Origin: DATHTC01 sp963746805 | GTDB taxonomy: Bacteria > Actinomycetota > Thermoleophilia > Gaiellales > Gaiellaceae | Assembly (NCBI GenBank): GCA_963746805.1 | Contig: CAVVCQ010000008.1 | Span: 1,116,001-1,180,000, forward strand | Reading direction: 5' to 3' | DNA length: 64,000 nucleotides | In this document: positions 8,681 through 16,444 of the stretch, in pieces | Layout of the letters: each line of letters begins with the position of its first letter | Numbering within the stretch: the stretch's first letter is position 1 | Position numbers and translations under genes: made by a program | Notes under the pieces: model-generated | What the model was told of the DNA's origin: nothing | Database searches by the model: none | The model's input: only the letters and a program-made list of their open reading frames with translations

Positions 8681-8872
8681 AAAAGTGAAACGGCGCCTGG
8701 GGAGGGCGCCGTCTCGAGGGGATTTGGGGGAGGTGGGTCAGCCCATGTATCGACGGCTACCCAGGGCCCTCGTTCCCCCGATCGAGTGAATGTGAGGCTC
8801 GCCGAGGAGCCATGTTCGGTGCCAGATACTGAGCACGAGGCTCGGTCCAAGCCCGACAGCGTCTCGGCCGTC

Positions 8873-9140
8873 TCGGACGGGCGGGATCGTCGCGTGCCCC
8901 GTCCAGGGGCACAGCACATCCCGACTGTCACGACACGCCATGTCCATTGAGAGCAGGTTCCTGGCCGGAGCGCCCGCACCGCAGGTGCGCGCGCGCAGGC
9001 CGTCCGAACGGTCGGCCACTGCAACGAGAGACGGCCCCTCGGCCGAAGGGCGGTTCATCCGCCCGGGAGGCCACACCTAGGACATTCGAAGCCCTCAGGC
9101 AGAAGGAGGGGGCACGTGGGGGAACCATGGGTTCCCCCAC
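8873..9140 (-). repeat. Large structured dispersed repeat, copy 1
   Basis: About 268 bases that match 39366-39638 in the opposite orientation, by eye about 85 percent identical with a few indels. In the minus direction it starts with a near-palindromic hairpin of arms GTGGGGGAACC and GGTTCCCCCAC (9116-9140), runs through several GC-rich inverted repeats, and ends in a nested hairpin (8876-8929) with inner stem GTGCCCC / GGGGCAC. The hairpin end directly follows the stop codon of the sulfite-oxidase-like gene. The rest of the gap after groEL (8712-8872) shows nothing recognisable. Short reading frames cross it but are not conserved between the copies. Confidence 0.85.
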
Positions 9141-9141
9141 G

Positions 9142-9753
9142 CTAAAACCCGTACCGCTCCTCTTCCCAGGGGTCGGCGTCGTTGTGGTAGCCGTAGCCCT
9201 CCCAGAAACCCGGCCGGTCGGAGGCCGTGAGCTCGATCCCACGGAGCCACTTCGCGCTCTTCCAGAAGTACTTGCCGGGGATCACCAGCCGCAGCGGCCA
9301 GCCGTGCTCCGCCGTCAGCGCTTCGCCGTTCGCCTCCGTCGCGAGGAGCGCGTGGTCGTCCTCGAGCGACGTGTACGGGACGTTGGCCGTGAAGCTCTGC
9401 TCGGCGTGGGCGATCGCGAACCGTGCGCTCGGCTTCGGGCGCACGAGTGGCGCGAGGTCGCGCCAGTGGACGCCGCGGAAGCTCATGTCGAAGCGGCTCC
9501 AGCGCGTGACGCAGTGGATGTCCTGGACGTGCTCGGTCTTCGGGAGCGCGTCGAATTCCTCCCACGTGAGGGTCCGCGGCTCGTCGACCTCGCCCCAGAT
9601 CCGGAAGGTCCAGGTGTGGAGGTCGGTGCTCGGTACGGAGCCCGCGTGGAGCACCGGCCACTTGTCCGTCAGGTACTGGCCCGGGGGGAGCCGCGAGGGG
9701 TCGTAGCCCGCCGCGCGGACCTTGTCCTCGGCCTTCGAGCGGAAGAGCGCCAT
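9142..9753 (-). CDS. Sulfite-oxidase-like molybdopterin oxidoreductase
   Basis: A 203-residue protein made of a single molybdopterin-binding oxidoreductase domain of the sulfite oxidase / MsrP superfamily. The molybdenum-ligand cysteine is C81 in DIHCVTRWSRFD, followed by FRGVHWRDLA, and GWPLRLVIPGKYFWKSAKW forms the conserved C-terminal core. It ends with GFWEGYGYHNDADPWEEERY. It has no signal peptide, haem domain or membrane segment, so it is probably cytoplasmic, unlike Tat-exported MsrP. The ATG at 9753 is clear. It is divergent from the YgfZ-like gene. The substrate is unknown. Confidence 0.87.
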   Translation of the reverse strand: MALFRSKAEDKVRAAGYDPSRLPPGQYLTDKWPVLHAGSVPSTDLHTWTFRIWGEVDEPRTLTWEEFDALPKTEHVQDIHCVTRWSRFDMSFRGVHWRDLAPLVRPKPSARFAIAHAEQSFTANVPYTSLEDDHALLATEANGEALTAEHGWPLRLVIPGKYFWKSAKWLRGIELTASDRPGFWEGYGYHNDADPWEEERYGF

Positions 9754-9774
9754 CGCGTCCCTACACTAGCCAGG

Positions 9775-10575
9775 GTGACCTCCGTGACCTCACCGGCGGT
9801 CGCGCCCCGGCCGCGCGCGTTCGTGCGCGTCTCCGGGCCGCAGGCCGAGGACTACCTGCAGCGCATGCTCTCGAACGACGTGGCCGCGCTCGGCCCCGGC
9901 GAGACGTGCGACGCGCTGCTCCTGACGGCCAAGGCCCGGCTGATCGCGCCGGTGCGGGTCCTGCGGCGCGGTCACGAGGACTTCCTGCTGCTCACGGAGC
10001 CGGAGCTCGGGGAGCCCCTGCGCCGCGAGCTGGTGCGGATGCGCTTCGCCGCCCGGTGCGAGATCGAGCCGGAGGAGCACGTCTCGTACCTGCTCATCGG
10101 CGGTGACGGGCCGGGGCTGGCGACGACCGAGCTCGGCGTCCCTGCGGTGGAGGTGCTCGACGAGCCCGAGCCCGCGGACGTCGTCACGCTCGCTCCGGAC
10201 GAGCTCGAGCGCCTGCGCATTCGCGCGCGGACGCCGCGCTGGGGGCGGGAGCTGGACGAGCGAGTGCTGCCGGCGGAGGCCGGGCTGACCGAGACGCACG
10301 TGAGCTTCACGAAGGGCTGCTATCCCGGGCAGGAGCCGATCGCGCGGCTCCACTACCGCGGGCACGCGAATCGCAACCTGCGTGTGATCGAGCTCGACGG
10401 CGGCGAGCTGCCGGCGTTCGACGCGCCGGTCGATCTCGGTGGCAAGCCGGTGGGCCGCGTGACGAGCGCCGTCCGTGAGGGCGACCACGTGCTCGCGCTC
10501 GGCTACGTGCGCCGGGAGGTCGACGACGGCGCGAACCTGCGCGTCCAGGGACGCGCGGCCCGGCTCGTCGGCTAG
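9775..10575 (+). CDS. YgfZ/GcvT-like folate-binding protein
   Basis: A 266-residue member of the YgfZ family, tetrahydrofolate-binding proteins that help assemble or repair iron-sulfur clusters, for example for MiaB. The signature KGCYPGQE lies at residues 180-187 (C182), preceded by the N-terminal GcvT-like strand FVRVSGPQAEDYLQRMLSND. The gene uses GTG; 9775 is taken, with a second GTG three codons later. It runs divergently from the sulfite-oxidase-like gene. Its stop overlaps that of the convergent small gene at 10572. Confidence 0.85.
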   Translation: MTSVTSPAVAPRPRAFVRVSGPQAEDYLQRMLSNDVAALGPGETCDALLLTAKARLIAPVRVLRRGHEDFLLLTEPELGEPLRRELVRMRFAARCEIEPEEHVSYLLIGGDGPGLATTELGVPAVEVLDEPEPADVVTLAPDELERLRIRARTPRWGRELDERVLPAEAGLTETHVSFTKGCYPGQEPIARLHYRGHANRNLRVIELDGGELPAFDAPVDLGGKPVGRVTSAVREGDHVLALGYVRREVDDGANLRVQGRAARLVG

Positions 10576-10721
10576 TTCCCGAGCAGGGAGCGGAGCCGGC
10601 CGAAGCGGCGGCGATGCGAGTCGGCGGTGAGCCGGTGCTCCCGGCGCTCCATCTCCTCGCGGGCGAGCCGCCAGCGCGTCTCGAGCGGGATGATCTGGGG
10701 GTAGGGGTAGAGGCGTTCCAT
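10572..10721 (-). CDS. Small basic hypothetical protein
   Basis: A 49-residue reading frame starting MERLYPYPQIIPLE, very rich in Arg and probably helical (WRLAREEMERREHRL, then a basic tail). Its TAG shares bases with the YgfZ stop (CTAG palindrome), an arrangement seen at several convergent pairs here. A longer version with an upstream start to 10784 is open but looks less natural. No function can be given; it is listed because its composition is not that of a shadow frame. Confidence 0.45.
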   Translation of the reverse strand: MERLYPYPQIIPLETRWRLAREEMERREHRLTADSHRRRFGRLRSLLGN

Positions 10722-10811
10722 GGACGCCACGATGCCTGGCGCGGGACTCTGACCGCGTCGGCCTCGGGGACGAACGTCGGTCATCCCGCAGGACGAGACA
10801 TTCGCAAGAGG

Positions 10812-10884
10812 TGCGCCCGAGAGGATTCGAACCTCTGACCTCAGCCTCCGCAGGGCTGCGCTCTATCCCCTGAGCTACGGGCGC
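10812..10884 (-). tRNA. tRNA-Arg, anticodon GCG
   Basis: A full 73-base cloverleaf on the minus strand: acceptor GCGCCCG / CGGGCGC, discriminator A73, D stem GCTC / GAGC, anticodon stem CAGCC / GGCTG with loop CTGCGGA, 5-base variable loop, T stem AGAGG / CCTCT with loop TTCGAAT. Loop positions 34-36 read GCG, decoding CGC and CGU arginine codons. CCA is not encoded. Bacteria normally use ACG (inosine) for this box, so the anticodon is unusual. Confidence 0.93.
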
Positions 10885-10922
10885 GGGAAGGGGAAGTGTA
10901 GCCGGTCGCCGAATCGGTCCCC

Positions 10923-11447
10923 GTGGCCGACACGCCGCAGTTCCTGACGCTGAAGCGGAACCGCGACCTCGAGGGCATGTCGCGCCGGCCGTGGGCTCGC
11001 TGGCTGCTCGTCGGGCTGCTCGCCGTCGTCATCGCCCTCGGCGCGCTGAACGTCTTCGGCCAGCAGCCGGAGACGGCGGTCGCGGACTCCGAAGTGGCGC
11101 GACTGGAGGTGCTCTCGCCCGACGACCTGCGCTCCGGCCTCCTGTTCATGTCGCGGTTTGTGATCGATGCGAAGACCGACCTCGACGACGCCACGCTCGT
11201 GCTCGATCCCGGCTGGCTCGAGGGCGTGACCCTGAACACCGTCGAGCCCGCGCCCATCGGCGAGGCCAGCCGCGACGGGCAGATCGCGTTCGAGCTCGGC
11301 CACATCCCGGCCGGAGACCAGTACCGGCTCTATCTCCACTTCCAGGTCAATCCGACGGAGTTCGGGCGCCGCACCCACGATGTCGCGCTGTACGACGGCG
11401 ACACGCTGCTCGCGCGGATCGACCGCACGACCACGATCTGGCCCTAG
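10923..11447 (+). CDS. Single-pass membrane protein, unknown function
   Basis: A 174-residue protein with a basic cytoplasmic N-terminus (residues 1-24), one membrane helix at about 27-46 (WLLVGLLAVVIALGALNVF), and an extracellular domain of mostly beta character containing LDPGWLEGVTLNTVEP and a C-terminal RIDRTTTIWP. GTG start at 10923. It stands 3 bases before the YetF-like gene and in the same direction, so the two are probably co-expressed and may form a membrane pair. No known domain was recognised. Confidence 0.72.
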   Translation: MADTPQFLTLKRNRDLEGMSRRPWARWLLVGLLAVVIALGALNVFGQQPETAVADSEVARLEVLSPDDLRSGLLFMSRFVIDAKTDLDDATLVLDPGWLEGVTLNTVEPAPIGEASRDGQIAFELGHIPAGDQYRLYLHFQVNPTEFGRRTHDVALYDGDTLLARIDRTTTIWP

Positions 11448-11450
11448 CGC

Positions 11451-11891
11451 ATGGATCTCGTCTTCAGAGCCGTGTTCGGGTTCCTGTTCGTCTTTCTGCT
11501 GACGCGGATCGTCGGCCGCCGCGAGCTGTCGTCGCTGGAGCCGTTCGACCTGATCCTGCTGGTCATGATCGGCGACCTTGTGCAGCAGGGGATCACGCAG
11601 AACGACTTCTCGGTGACCGGAATGGTGCTCGTCGGCGGAACGGTCGCGCTGATGACCGTCCTCGTCGCCTGGACGGACTTCCGCGTCCCCTTCTTGCGGT
11701 CGGCGATCGCGGGGCGGCCGATCATCGTCGTCCAGGACGGGGCGCCGATCGAGCGGAACCTGCGGCAGAACCGGCTGACCACGGAGGAGGTCGCCGCCGA
11801 GCTCCGGCAGGAGCAGGGGCTCGCGTCGCTCGACCAGGTCAAGTGGGCGATCCTCGAGGCCAACGGCCGGATCAGCTTCATCCCGAAATGA
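11451..11891 (+). CDS. YetF/DUF421-family membrane protein
   Basis: A 146-residue protein of the DUF421 family: hydrophobic helices at about 5-20, 34-47 and 54-72, the motif RIVGRRELSSLEPFDLILLVMIGD after the first helix, and a small cytoplasmic domain with RPIIVVQDG and the C-terminal VKWAILEANGRISFIPK. Such proteins are implicated in spore or envelope physiology in Bacillus, but the molecular role is unclear. It is likely co-transcribed with the single-pass membrane protein upstream and overlaps the next gene by ATGA. Confidence 0.85.
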   Translation: MDLVFRAVFGFLFVFLLTRIVGRRELSSLEPFDLILLVMIGDLVQQGITQNDFSVTGMVLVGGTVALMTVLVAWTDFRVPFLRSAIAGRPIIVVQDGAPIERNLRQNRLTTEEVAAELRQEQGLASLDQVKWAILEANGRISFIPK

Positions 11892-12817
11892 CGCTGTACT
11901 TGACCGAGGCGGACGTGGCGGCGCTCGTCGAGCCGGAGGACGCGCTCGCGCCGGTGGAGGCGTGCTTCCAGCGGCTCGCGCGCGGCACGGTCGTCAATGA
12001 GCCGCGACGGCGTTTCCCGTTGCCGGACGGGACCTTCGCGGTCATGTCCGCGGTCGACACGGAGCTCGGCTACGCCGGGTTGAAGTCGTACACGTGGCTG
12101 CCCGGCGGGACGCCGTTCGCCGTCTGCCTCTTCGACCTCGAGCGCGCCGAGCTCGCCGCCGTGATCGAGGCGGACGCGCTGGGGCAGCGCCGCACGGGCG
12201 CGGCGAGCGGCGTCGCGGCCAAGCACCTCGTGCGGGCGGGCGCGCGTGAGCTCGGCATGATCGGCTGCGGCTGGCAGGCGGAGAGCCAGGTCCGGTGCAT
12301 CCGTGCGGCGGTGCCGACGATCGAGCGCGTCGTCGCCCACTGCCGCACTGCGACGGCGCTCGCGGCGTTCTGCGAGAAGGTCGGCGCGGAGCCGGCGGAG
12401 AGCCACCGCGAGGCGGCCGACGCGGACGTCGTCGTCACCGTCACGACCTCGGACGACCCGGTCCTCCGCGGCGAGTGGCTCCGACCGGGCGCGCTCGTCT
12501 GCGCGGTCGGCGCGAACGACCCGCGCAAGCGCGAGCTCGACAACGTCGTCGTCGAGCGGGCAGATTTCGTCTGCTGCGACTCGATCGCCGACGCGAAGCT
12601 CGAGTCCGGCGACCTGATCGAGCCGGTCGCGCAGGGGCTCCTCGACTGGCAGGAGGTGCACGAGCTCCAGGTCGTCGTCGCCGGCGAGGTCGCCGGTCGC
12701 GCCACGGAGGAGGACGTCGTCCTCTTCAAGTCGAACGGGATCGCCGCCTGGGACGTGGCGATCGCGGCGTTCGCCCTCGAGCGCGCGAGAGAGCGCGGGG
12801 TCGGGACGACGCTCTAG
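11888..12817 (+). CDS. Ornithine cyclodeaminase / mu-crystallin family protein
   Basis: A 309-residue NAD(P)-dependent enzyme of the ornithine cyclodeaminase / alanine dehydrogenase / mu-crystallin family. The N-terminal substrate domain has PRRRFPLPDGTFAVMSAV and LGYAGLKSYTWLPG, and the Rossmann fold begins with a GMIGCGWQAESQ dinucleotide motif. Downstream come DADVVVTVTTS and RPGALVCAVGANDP, typical of the family. The ATG at 11888 overlaps the YetF stop (ATGA). The substrate may be an amino or imino acid; the family is too broad to say more. Its stop overlaps that of the convergent gene at 12814. Confidence 0.85.
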   Translation: MTLYLTEADVAALVEPEDALAPVEACFQRLARGTVVNEPRRRFPLPDGTFAVMSAVDTELGYAGLKSYTWLPGGTPFAVCLFDLERAELAAVIEADALGQRRTGAASGVAAKHLVRAGARELGMIGCGWQAESQVRCIRAAVPTIERVVAHCRTATALAAFCEKVGAEPAESHREAADADVVVTVTTSDDPVLRGEWLRPGALVCAVGANDPRKRELDNVVVERADFVCCDSIADAKLESGDLIEPVAQGLLDWQEVHELQVVVAGEVAGRATEEDVVLFKSNGIAAWDVAIAAFALERARERGVGTTL

Positions 12818-13077
12818 GTCGAGGTCGACGCGAGCGACGCGCGGGCCGACTCGATCGTGTCGTCCCCGATCGCGCGGATCACCTCGGGCCGGTCGAGCAG
12901 CCGCTCGCGCTGCGCCGGCGTGGTGCGGTTGAGCAGGTAGCGGTCGTTGAGGATCTCGTCGAGCGAGCGCCCTCGGTCGTGCTCGCGGATCACGTACGCC
13001 GCGAGCCGCTCCTCCTGCGACGACCGCTGGAACAGGAAGGAGAAGGGATTGCGGATCAGGTCGGCGAGCCTGGCCAC
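12814..13077 (-). CDS. Small hypothetical protein
   Basis: An 87-residue protein with GTG start at 13077. It is predicted mostly helical: ADLIRNPFSFLFQRSSQEERLAAY-type start, a central DRGRSLDEILNDRYLLNR stretch, and a RERLLDRPEVIRAIG segment. It has no cysteines and no signal peptide. It is divergent from the gene at 13101 with only 23 bases between start codons, and convergent with the cyclodeaminase-family gene. The shape suggests a small DNA- or protein-binding helical bundle, but I do not recognise it. Confidence 0.65.
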   Translation of the reverse strand: MARLADLIRNPFSFLFQRSSQEERLAAYVIREHDRGRSLDEILNDRYLLNRTTPAQRERLLDRPEVIRAIGDDTIESARASLASTST

Positions 13078-13100
13078 GGCGCGATTGTATCCTTGCCCCG

Positions 13101-13448
13101 ATGAAGAAGCTCGACACCTCGGGGAGGTTCGCCGAGCGTGTCCTGCGCGGGGTCGACGACGCCGGCGCGGAGGAGCACGTCGTCCTGTGGATCGAGCGGA
13201 AGCCCGGCGCGGTCTGGGCCGTGGGCCGGGCGGTCAACCTGCAGCACCGTTCGAGCGGCGAGCCGCGGGCCGACGACTACGTATTCGAGGGCTTCGAGAT
13301 CGACGACTGCCTCGAGGCCGCGAACGCTGCGCTCGAGGACGACGTCCGTGTGCTCGAGGAGGACGGGATGCTCGACGAGCGCGTCCTCCCGTTCAAGCGC
13401 GACGAGCTGCTGAAGCCGCTCGAGCAGTGGTTCTTCGGGCACCGGTAA
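13101..13448 (+). CDS. Small acidic hypothetical protein
   Basis: A 115-residue soluble protein, alpha/beta in character, with a strand-rich first half (EHVVLWIERKPGAVWAVGRAV) and a helical acidic second half (EAANAALEDDVRVLEEDG) ending in PLEQWFFGHR. ATG start. There is no signal peptide and there are no metal motifs. It stands alone between a divergent partner and the DtxR-type regulator on the other strand. The function is unknown. Confidence 0.7.
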   Translation: MKKLDTSGRFAERVLRGVDDAGAEEHVVLWIERKPGAVWAVGRAVNLQHRSSGEPRADDYVFEGFEIDDCLEAANAALEDDVRVLEEDGMLDERVLPFKRDELLKPLEQWFFGHR

Positions 13449-13531
13449 GAGCCTGAGCGTCCCTTCCGGACTCGTCCCGGTCGGACAGAAGGATCGGCCG
13501 CCTCGGGCCGTAACCGGCTCTCAGAGACGGG

Positions 13532-14038
13532 TCATGGCTCCTCGAGCCGGATCCCTGTGACACGCTCGCTGACGCTATTTGTGGCCGTGTGGCTCTCGCG
13601 GCCGGTTCGCGCCGGCCACTCGAGGTTCTTGTCCGGGATCGGGTCGCCGTGCGGGTCGTGCGTCGGAAAGCCCAGCGCCTCGTCGATCCGCGCCTCGAGC
13701 TCCTCCGAGAGGTGGTGCTCGAGCCGGTCGGCCTCGTCGTGGACGTCGTCGACGTGCACACCGAGTGTCTCGGCGAGGTAGAGCTCCAGCAGCCGGTGGT
13801 GGCGGATGACCTCGAGCGCGACCTTTTCCCCCGCCGGCGTCAGCCGCACCCCGCGGTACGGCTGGTGCTCGAGCAGGCCGAGGGCGGCGAGCTTCTTCAG
13901 CATCGTGCTCGCGGACGGTGGCGAGACGCCCACCGCACGCGAGAGCGCCGTCACCGTCACCCGGTCGCCCGAGACGCCGAGCTTGTAGATCTCCTTGAGG
14001 TAGTCCTGGATCGCGTCGCTGAGCGCCGGCTTCGCCAT
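13532..14038 (-). CDS. DtxR/MntR-family metal-dependent transcriptional regulator
   Basis: A 168-residue metal-responsive repressor. Residues 1-65 form the winged helix (AIQDYLKEIYKL, VSPPSASTMLKKLAALGLL recognition helix, YRGVRLTPAG wing). The dimerisation and metal-binding domain follows, with VIRHHRLLELYLAETLG and DRLEHHLSEELEARID carrying the usual His and Glu ligands. There is no C-terminal SH3-like domain, so it resembles MntR more than full-length DtxR. Start chosen at ATG 14038; an in-frame ATG lies at 14050. It is divergent from mqnD. Target genes are not evident nearby. Confidence 0.88.
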   Translation of the reverse strand: MAKPALSDAIQDYLKEIYKLGVSGDRVTVTALSRAVGVSPPSASTMLKKLAALGLLEHQPYRGVRLTPAGEKVALEVIRHHRLLELYLAETLGVHVDDVHDEADRLEHHLSEELEARIDEALGFPTHDPHGDPIPDKNLEWPARTGRESHTATNSVSERVTGIRLEEP

Positions 14039-14106
14039 CGCGCCCAGCATAGAGCCGCGCCGGTTCGGGGGACGTGACTCGAGAGGCCGCTGGTAGCGTC
14101 CGCGCG

Positions 14107-14928
14107 GTGCGAGTGCGGCTCGGCCACAGCCCTGATCCAGACGATGCGTTCATGTTCTGGGCCCTCATGGCGGGCCGCATCGACACGCGCGGATTCGAGT
14201 TCGAGCAGGTCACCGAGGACATCCAGACGCTGAACCTCTGGGCGCTCGAGGGGCGCCTCGAGGTGACGGCCCTGTCGCTCCACGCGTACCCGTTCGTGCA
14301 GGGCCGCTACGCCCTGCTTCCGCACGGCGCGAGCATGGGCGACGGCTACGGCCCGGTCGTCGTTGCGGAGCGCGCGCTCTCGCTCGACGAGCTGCGCGAG
14401 ACCGAGATCCTCGTACCCGGCTCGCGGACGACGGCGTTCCTCGTCCTGCGCATGGCGATCGGCGACTTCGCGTACCGGGAGGCGCCGTTCGACCAGATCG
14501 CTGACGCGGTCGTCGAGGGTCGGGCCGACGCGGGGCTGCTCATCCACGAGGGGCAGCTCACCTACGGCTCACTCGGCCTCGCCAAGTGCCTCGATCTCGG
14601 CGAGTGGTGGCTGCTCGAGACCGGGCTGCCGCTCCCGCTCGGGGTGAACGCGGTCCGGCGCGACGTCGAGCGCCTGCCCGAGCTCTCCGACGTGCTCCGA
14701 CGCTCGATCGAGGAGGGCCTCGCCAACCGCCACGAGGCGATGCGGTACGCGCTCGGCTTCGGTCGCGGCCTCGACGACGAGCTCGCCGACCGCTTCGTCG
14801 CGATGTACGTCAACGAGCTCACGTGCGACTACGGCGAGGAAGGGCGGCAGGCGGTCGAGGAGCTGCTCCGCCGCGGCGAGGAGCTCGGCGCCTTCCCCGA
14901 GCCGGTGCGCGTCGACTTCACGCCGTAG
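14107..14928 (+). CDS. mqnD: 1,4-dihydroxy-6-naphthoate synthase (MqnD-like)
   Basis: A 273-residue periplasmic-binding-fold enzyme of the futalosine menaquinone pathway that converts cyclic dehypoxanthinyl futalosine to 1,4-dihydroxy-6-naphthoate. The family signature near the N-terminus reads GHSPDPDDAFMFWAL, followed by EVTALSLHAYPFV, and GADAGLLIHEGQ-like and LDLGEWW segments. The start is GTG 14107, which places the signature at the usual distance; an in-frame GTG at 14074 exists. It overlaps the thiolase start by one base (TAGTG). No other mqn gene is in the window, so the rest of the pathway must lie elsewhere. Confidence 0.85.
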   Translation: MRVRLGHSPDPDDAFMFWALMAGRIDTRGFEFEQVTEDIQTLNLWALEGRLEVTALSLHAYPFVQGRYALLPHGASMGDGYGPVVVAERALSLDELRETEILVPGSRTTAFLVLRMAIGDFAYREAPFDQIADAVVEGRADAGLLIHEGQLTYGSLGLAKCLDLGEWWLLETGLPLPLGVNAVRRDVERLPELSDVLRRSIEEGLANRHEAMRYALGFGRGLDDELADRFVAMYVNELTCDYGEEGRQAVEELLRRGEELGAFPEPVRVDFTP

Positions 14929-16109
14929 TGCCCCCGCGCGCGGTCGTCATCTCCGCGGTCCGGACCCCCGTCGGCCGGTACGGCGGCGCGCTCTCGTCGG
15001 TGCGGCCGGACGACCTCGCGGCGACGGCGATCGCGGCGGCGGTCGAGCGGGCGGGCGTCGACGCGGCCGAGATCGAGGACGTCTACCTCGGCTGTGCCAA
15101 CCAGGCGGGCGAGGACAACCGCAACGTGGCGCGCATGGCCGCGCTCCTCGCAGGGCTGCCGGACTCGGTCGCGGGCGTGACGGTGAACCGTCTCTGCGCG
15201 TCGGGGCTCTCTGCGGTCGTCGGAGCGGCACACGCGATCGCCGCCGGCGACGGCGACCTCTTCGTCGCGGGCGGCGTGGAGTCGATGAGCCGCGCGCCGC
15301 TCGTCATGGCCAAGCCGGACACGGCCTTCCCGCGTGGCGACCGCACCGTCTACGACACGACGCTCGGCTGGCGTTTCCCCAACCCCCGCCTCGAGGAGCA
15401 GTTCCCGCTCGAGTCGATGGGCGAGACCGGCGAGAACGTGGCCGAGCGCTGGGCCGTCTCGCGGGAGGACCAGGACGCGTTCGCCGAGCGCTCGCAGCGG
15501 CGCTGGGCCGCCGCCGCCGAGGCCGGGCGCTTCGACGACGAGCTCGTGCCCGTCGGGGACCTCGTCCGGGACGAGCACCCGCGCCCGGACACGACCGCCG
15601 AGCGTCTCGCGGCGCTCAAGCCGGCCTTCCGCCAGGACGGCACCGTCACGGCCGGGAACTCGTCAGGGCTCAACGACGGCGCCGCCGCGCTCGTGCTCGC
15701 GAGCGAGGAGAAGGCGCGCGAGCTCGGCGTGGAGCCGCTCGGCCGCTTCGTCGCCAGCGCCGTCGCCGGCGTCGACCCGCGCGTGATGGGCATCGGGCCG
15801 ATCCCGGCGGTCCGCAAGTTGCTCGCGCGCGCGGGCATCGAGGCGTCCGAGCTCGACCTCGTCGAGCTCAACGAGGCGTTCGCGTCGCAGAGCCTCGCCG
15901 TCGTCCGGGAGCTGGGCCTCGACGAGGAGCGGGTGAACCCGAACGGCGGCGCGATCGCGATCGGCCACCCGCTCGGGATGAGCGGCGCGCGCCTCGTCGT
16001 CACGCTCCTGCACGAGCTCCGCCGGCGGGGCGGGCGTTACGGCGTGGCGACGATGTGCGTCGGCGTCGGCCAGGGGCAGGCCGCGCTGTTCGAGCGGACT
16101 GCGAGCTAG
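14928..16109 (+). CDS. Acetyl-CoA acetyltransferase (thiolase)
   Basis: A 393-residue thiolase that condenses or cleaves acyl-CoA. It has the acyl-accepting cysteine in NRLCASGLSAV (about residue 87), the His in GHPLGMSGAR, and the second catalytic cysteine in a CVGVGQG motif near the C-terminus. GTG start at 14928 overlaps the mqnD TAG, so the two are probably translationally coupled although their pathways are unrelated. The length and motifs fit biosynthetic or degradative acetyl-CoA acetyltransferases; direction of use cannot be decided. Its stop overlaps that of the convergent gene at 16106. Confidence 0.93.
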   Translation: MPPRAVVISAVRTPVGRYGGALSSVRPDDLAATAIAAAVERAGVDAAEIEDVYLGCANQAGEDNRNVARMAALLAGLPDSVAGVTVNRLCASGLSAVVGAAHAIAAGDGDLFVAGGVESMSRAPLVMAKPDTAFPRGDRTVYDTTLGWRFPNPRLEEQFPLESMGETGENVAERWAVSREDQDAFAERSQRRWAAAAEAGRFDDELVPVGDLVRDEHPRPDTTAERLAALKPAFRQDGTVTAGNSSGLNDGAAALVLASEEKARELGVEPLGRFVASAVAGVDPRVMGIGPIPAVRKLLARAGIEASELDLVELNEAFASQSLAVVRELGLDEERVNPNGGAIAIGHPLGMSGARLVVTLLHELRRRGGRYGVATMCVGVGQGQAALFERTAS

Positions 16110-16363
16110 TTCGACGGAGGACGCAGAAACACGAAGCCGTCGCCGCGGACGGGGATGAACGGCGTCCCGAGCTGCTCGACCAGCATCTCCATCTCGTGCA
16201 GCAGCTCGTCACAGGAGCGCTCGGAGTCGTCGCAGTCGATCTCGAAGCCGAGGCGGGCGGTCTCCTCCACCGGCCGAGCGACGTAGCCGCGCTGCTCGAG
16301 GGCCTTCCCCACGAGGTCGCGCTCGCGGTACCTCGCCACCTCGACGCTGATCGACTCCGTCAT
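16106..16363 (-). CDS. Small hypothetical protein
   Basis: An 85-residue protein with a good AAGGAG site five bases before the ATG at 16363, which decides the start over an in-frame GTG at 16369. The chain is alpha/beta with EVARYRERDLVGKALEQRGY, a Cys-containing DCDDSERSCDEL segment, and a C-terminal GDGFVFLRP strand. It may be a ferredoxin-like alpha/beta fold. There is no signal peptide. It is convergent with the thiolase, sharing stop-codon bases. The function is unknown. Confidence 0.65.
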   Translation of the reverse strand: MTESISVEVARYRERDLVGKALEQRGYVARPVEETARLGFEIDCDDSERSCDELLHEMEMLVEQLGTPFIPVRGDGFVFLRPPSN

Positions 16364-16444
16364 CGCCACTCCTTCCGTTTCGGATCCCAGAACATCCTAT
16401 CTCCGCCTCCCGACGCCGCAAACCGTCCGAACGGGATCCGAAGC

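Noticed and set aside
8932..8940. GACTGTCAC in large repeat copy 1 as a third copy of the small hairpin core
   Set aside because: Only nine bases match and no stem is present; probably chance.
8738..9076. Open frames of about 80-112 codons inside both large repeat copies (for example 8738-9076 minus and 39424-39669 plus)
   Set aside because: Short stretches match between copies, but indels between them break the frame, so conservation follows the DNA or RNA and not a protein.
14074..14106. Longer mqnD start at GTG 14074
   Set aside because: It adds an unrelated 11-residue extension before the conserved VRLGHSPDPDD start, and 14107 fits the family length.
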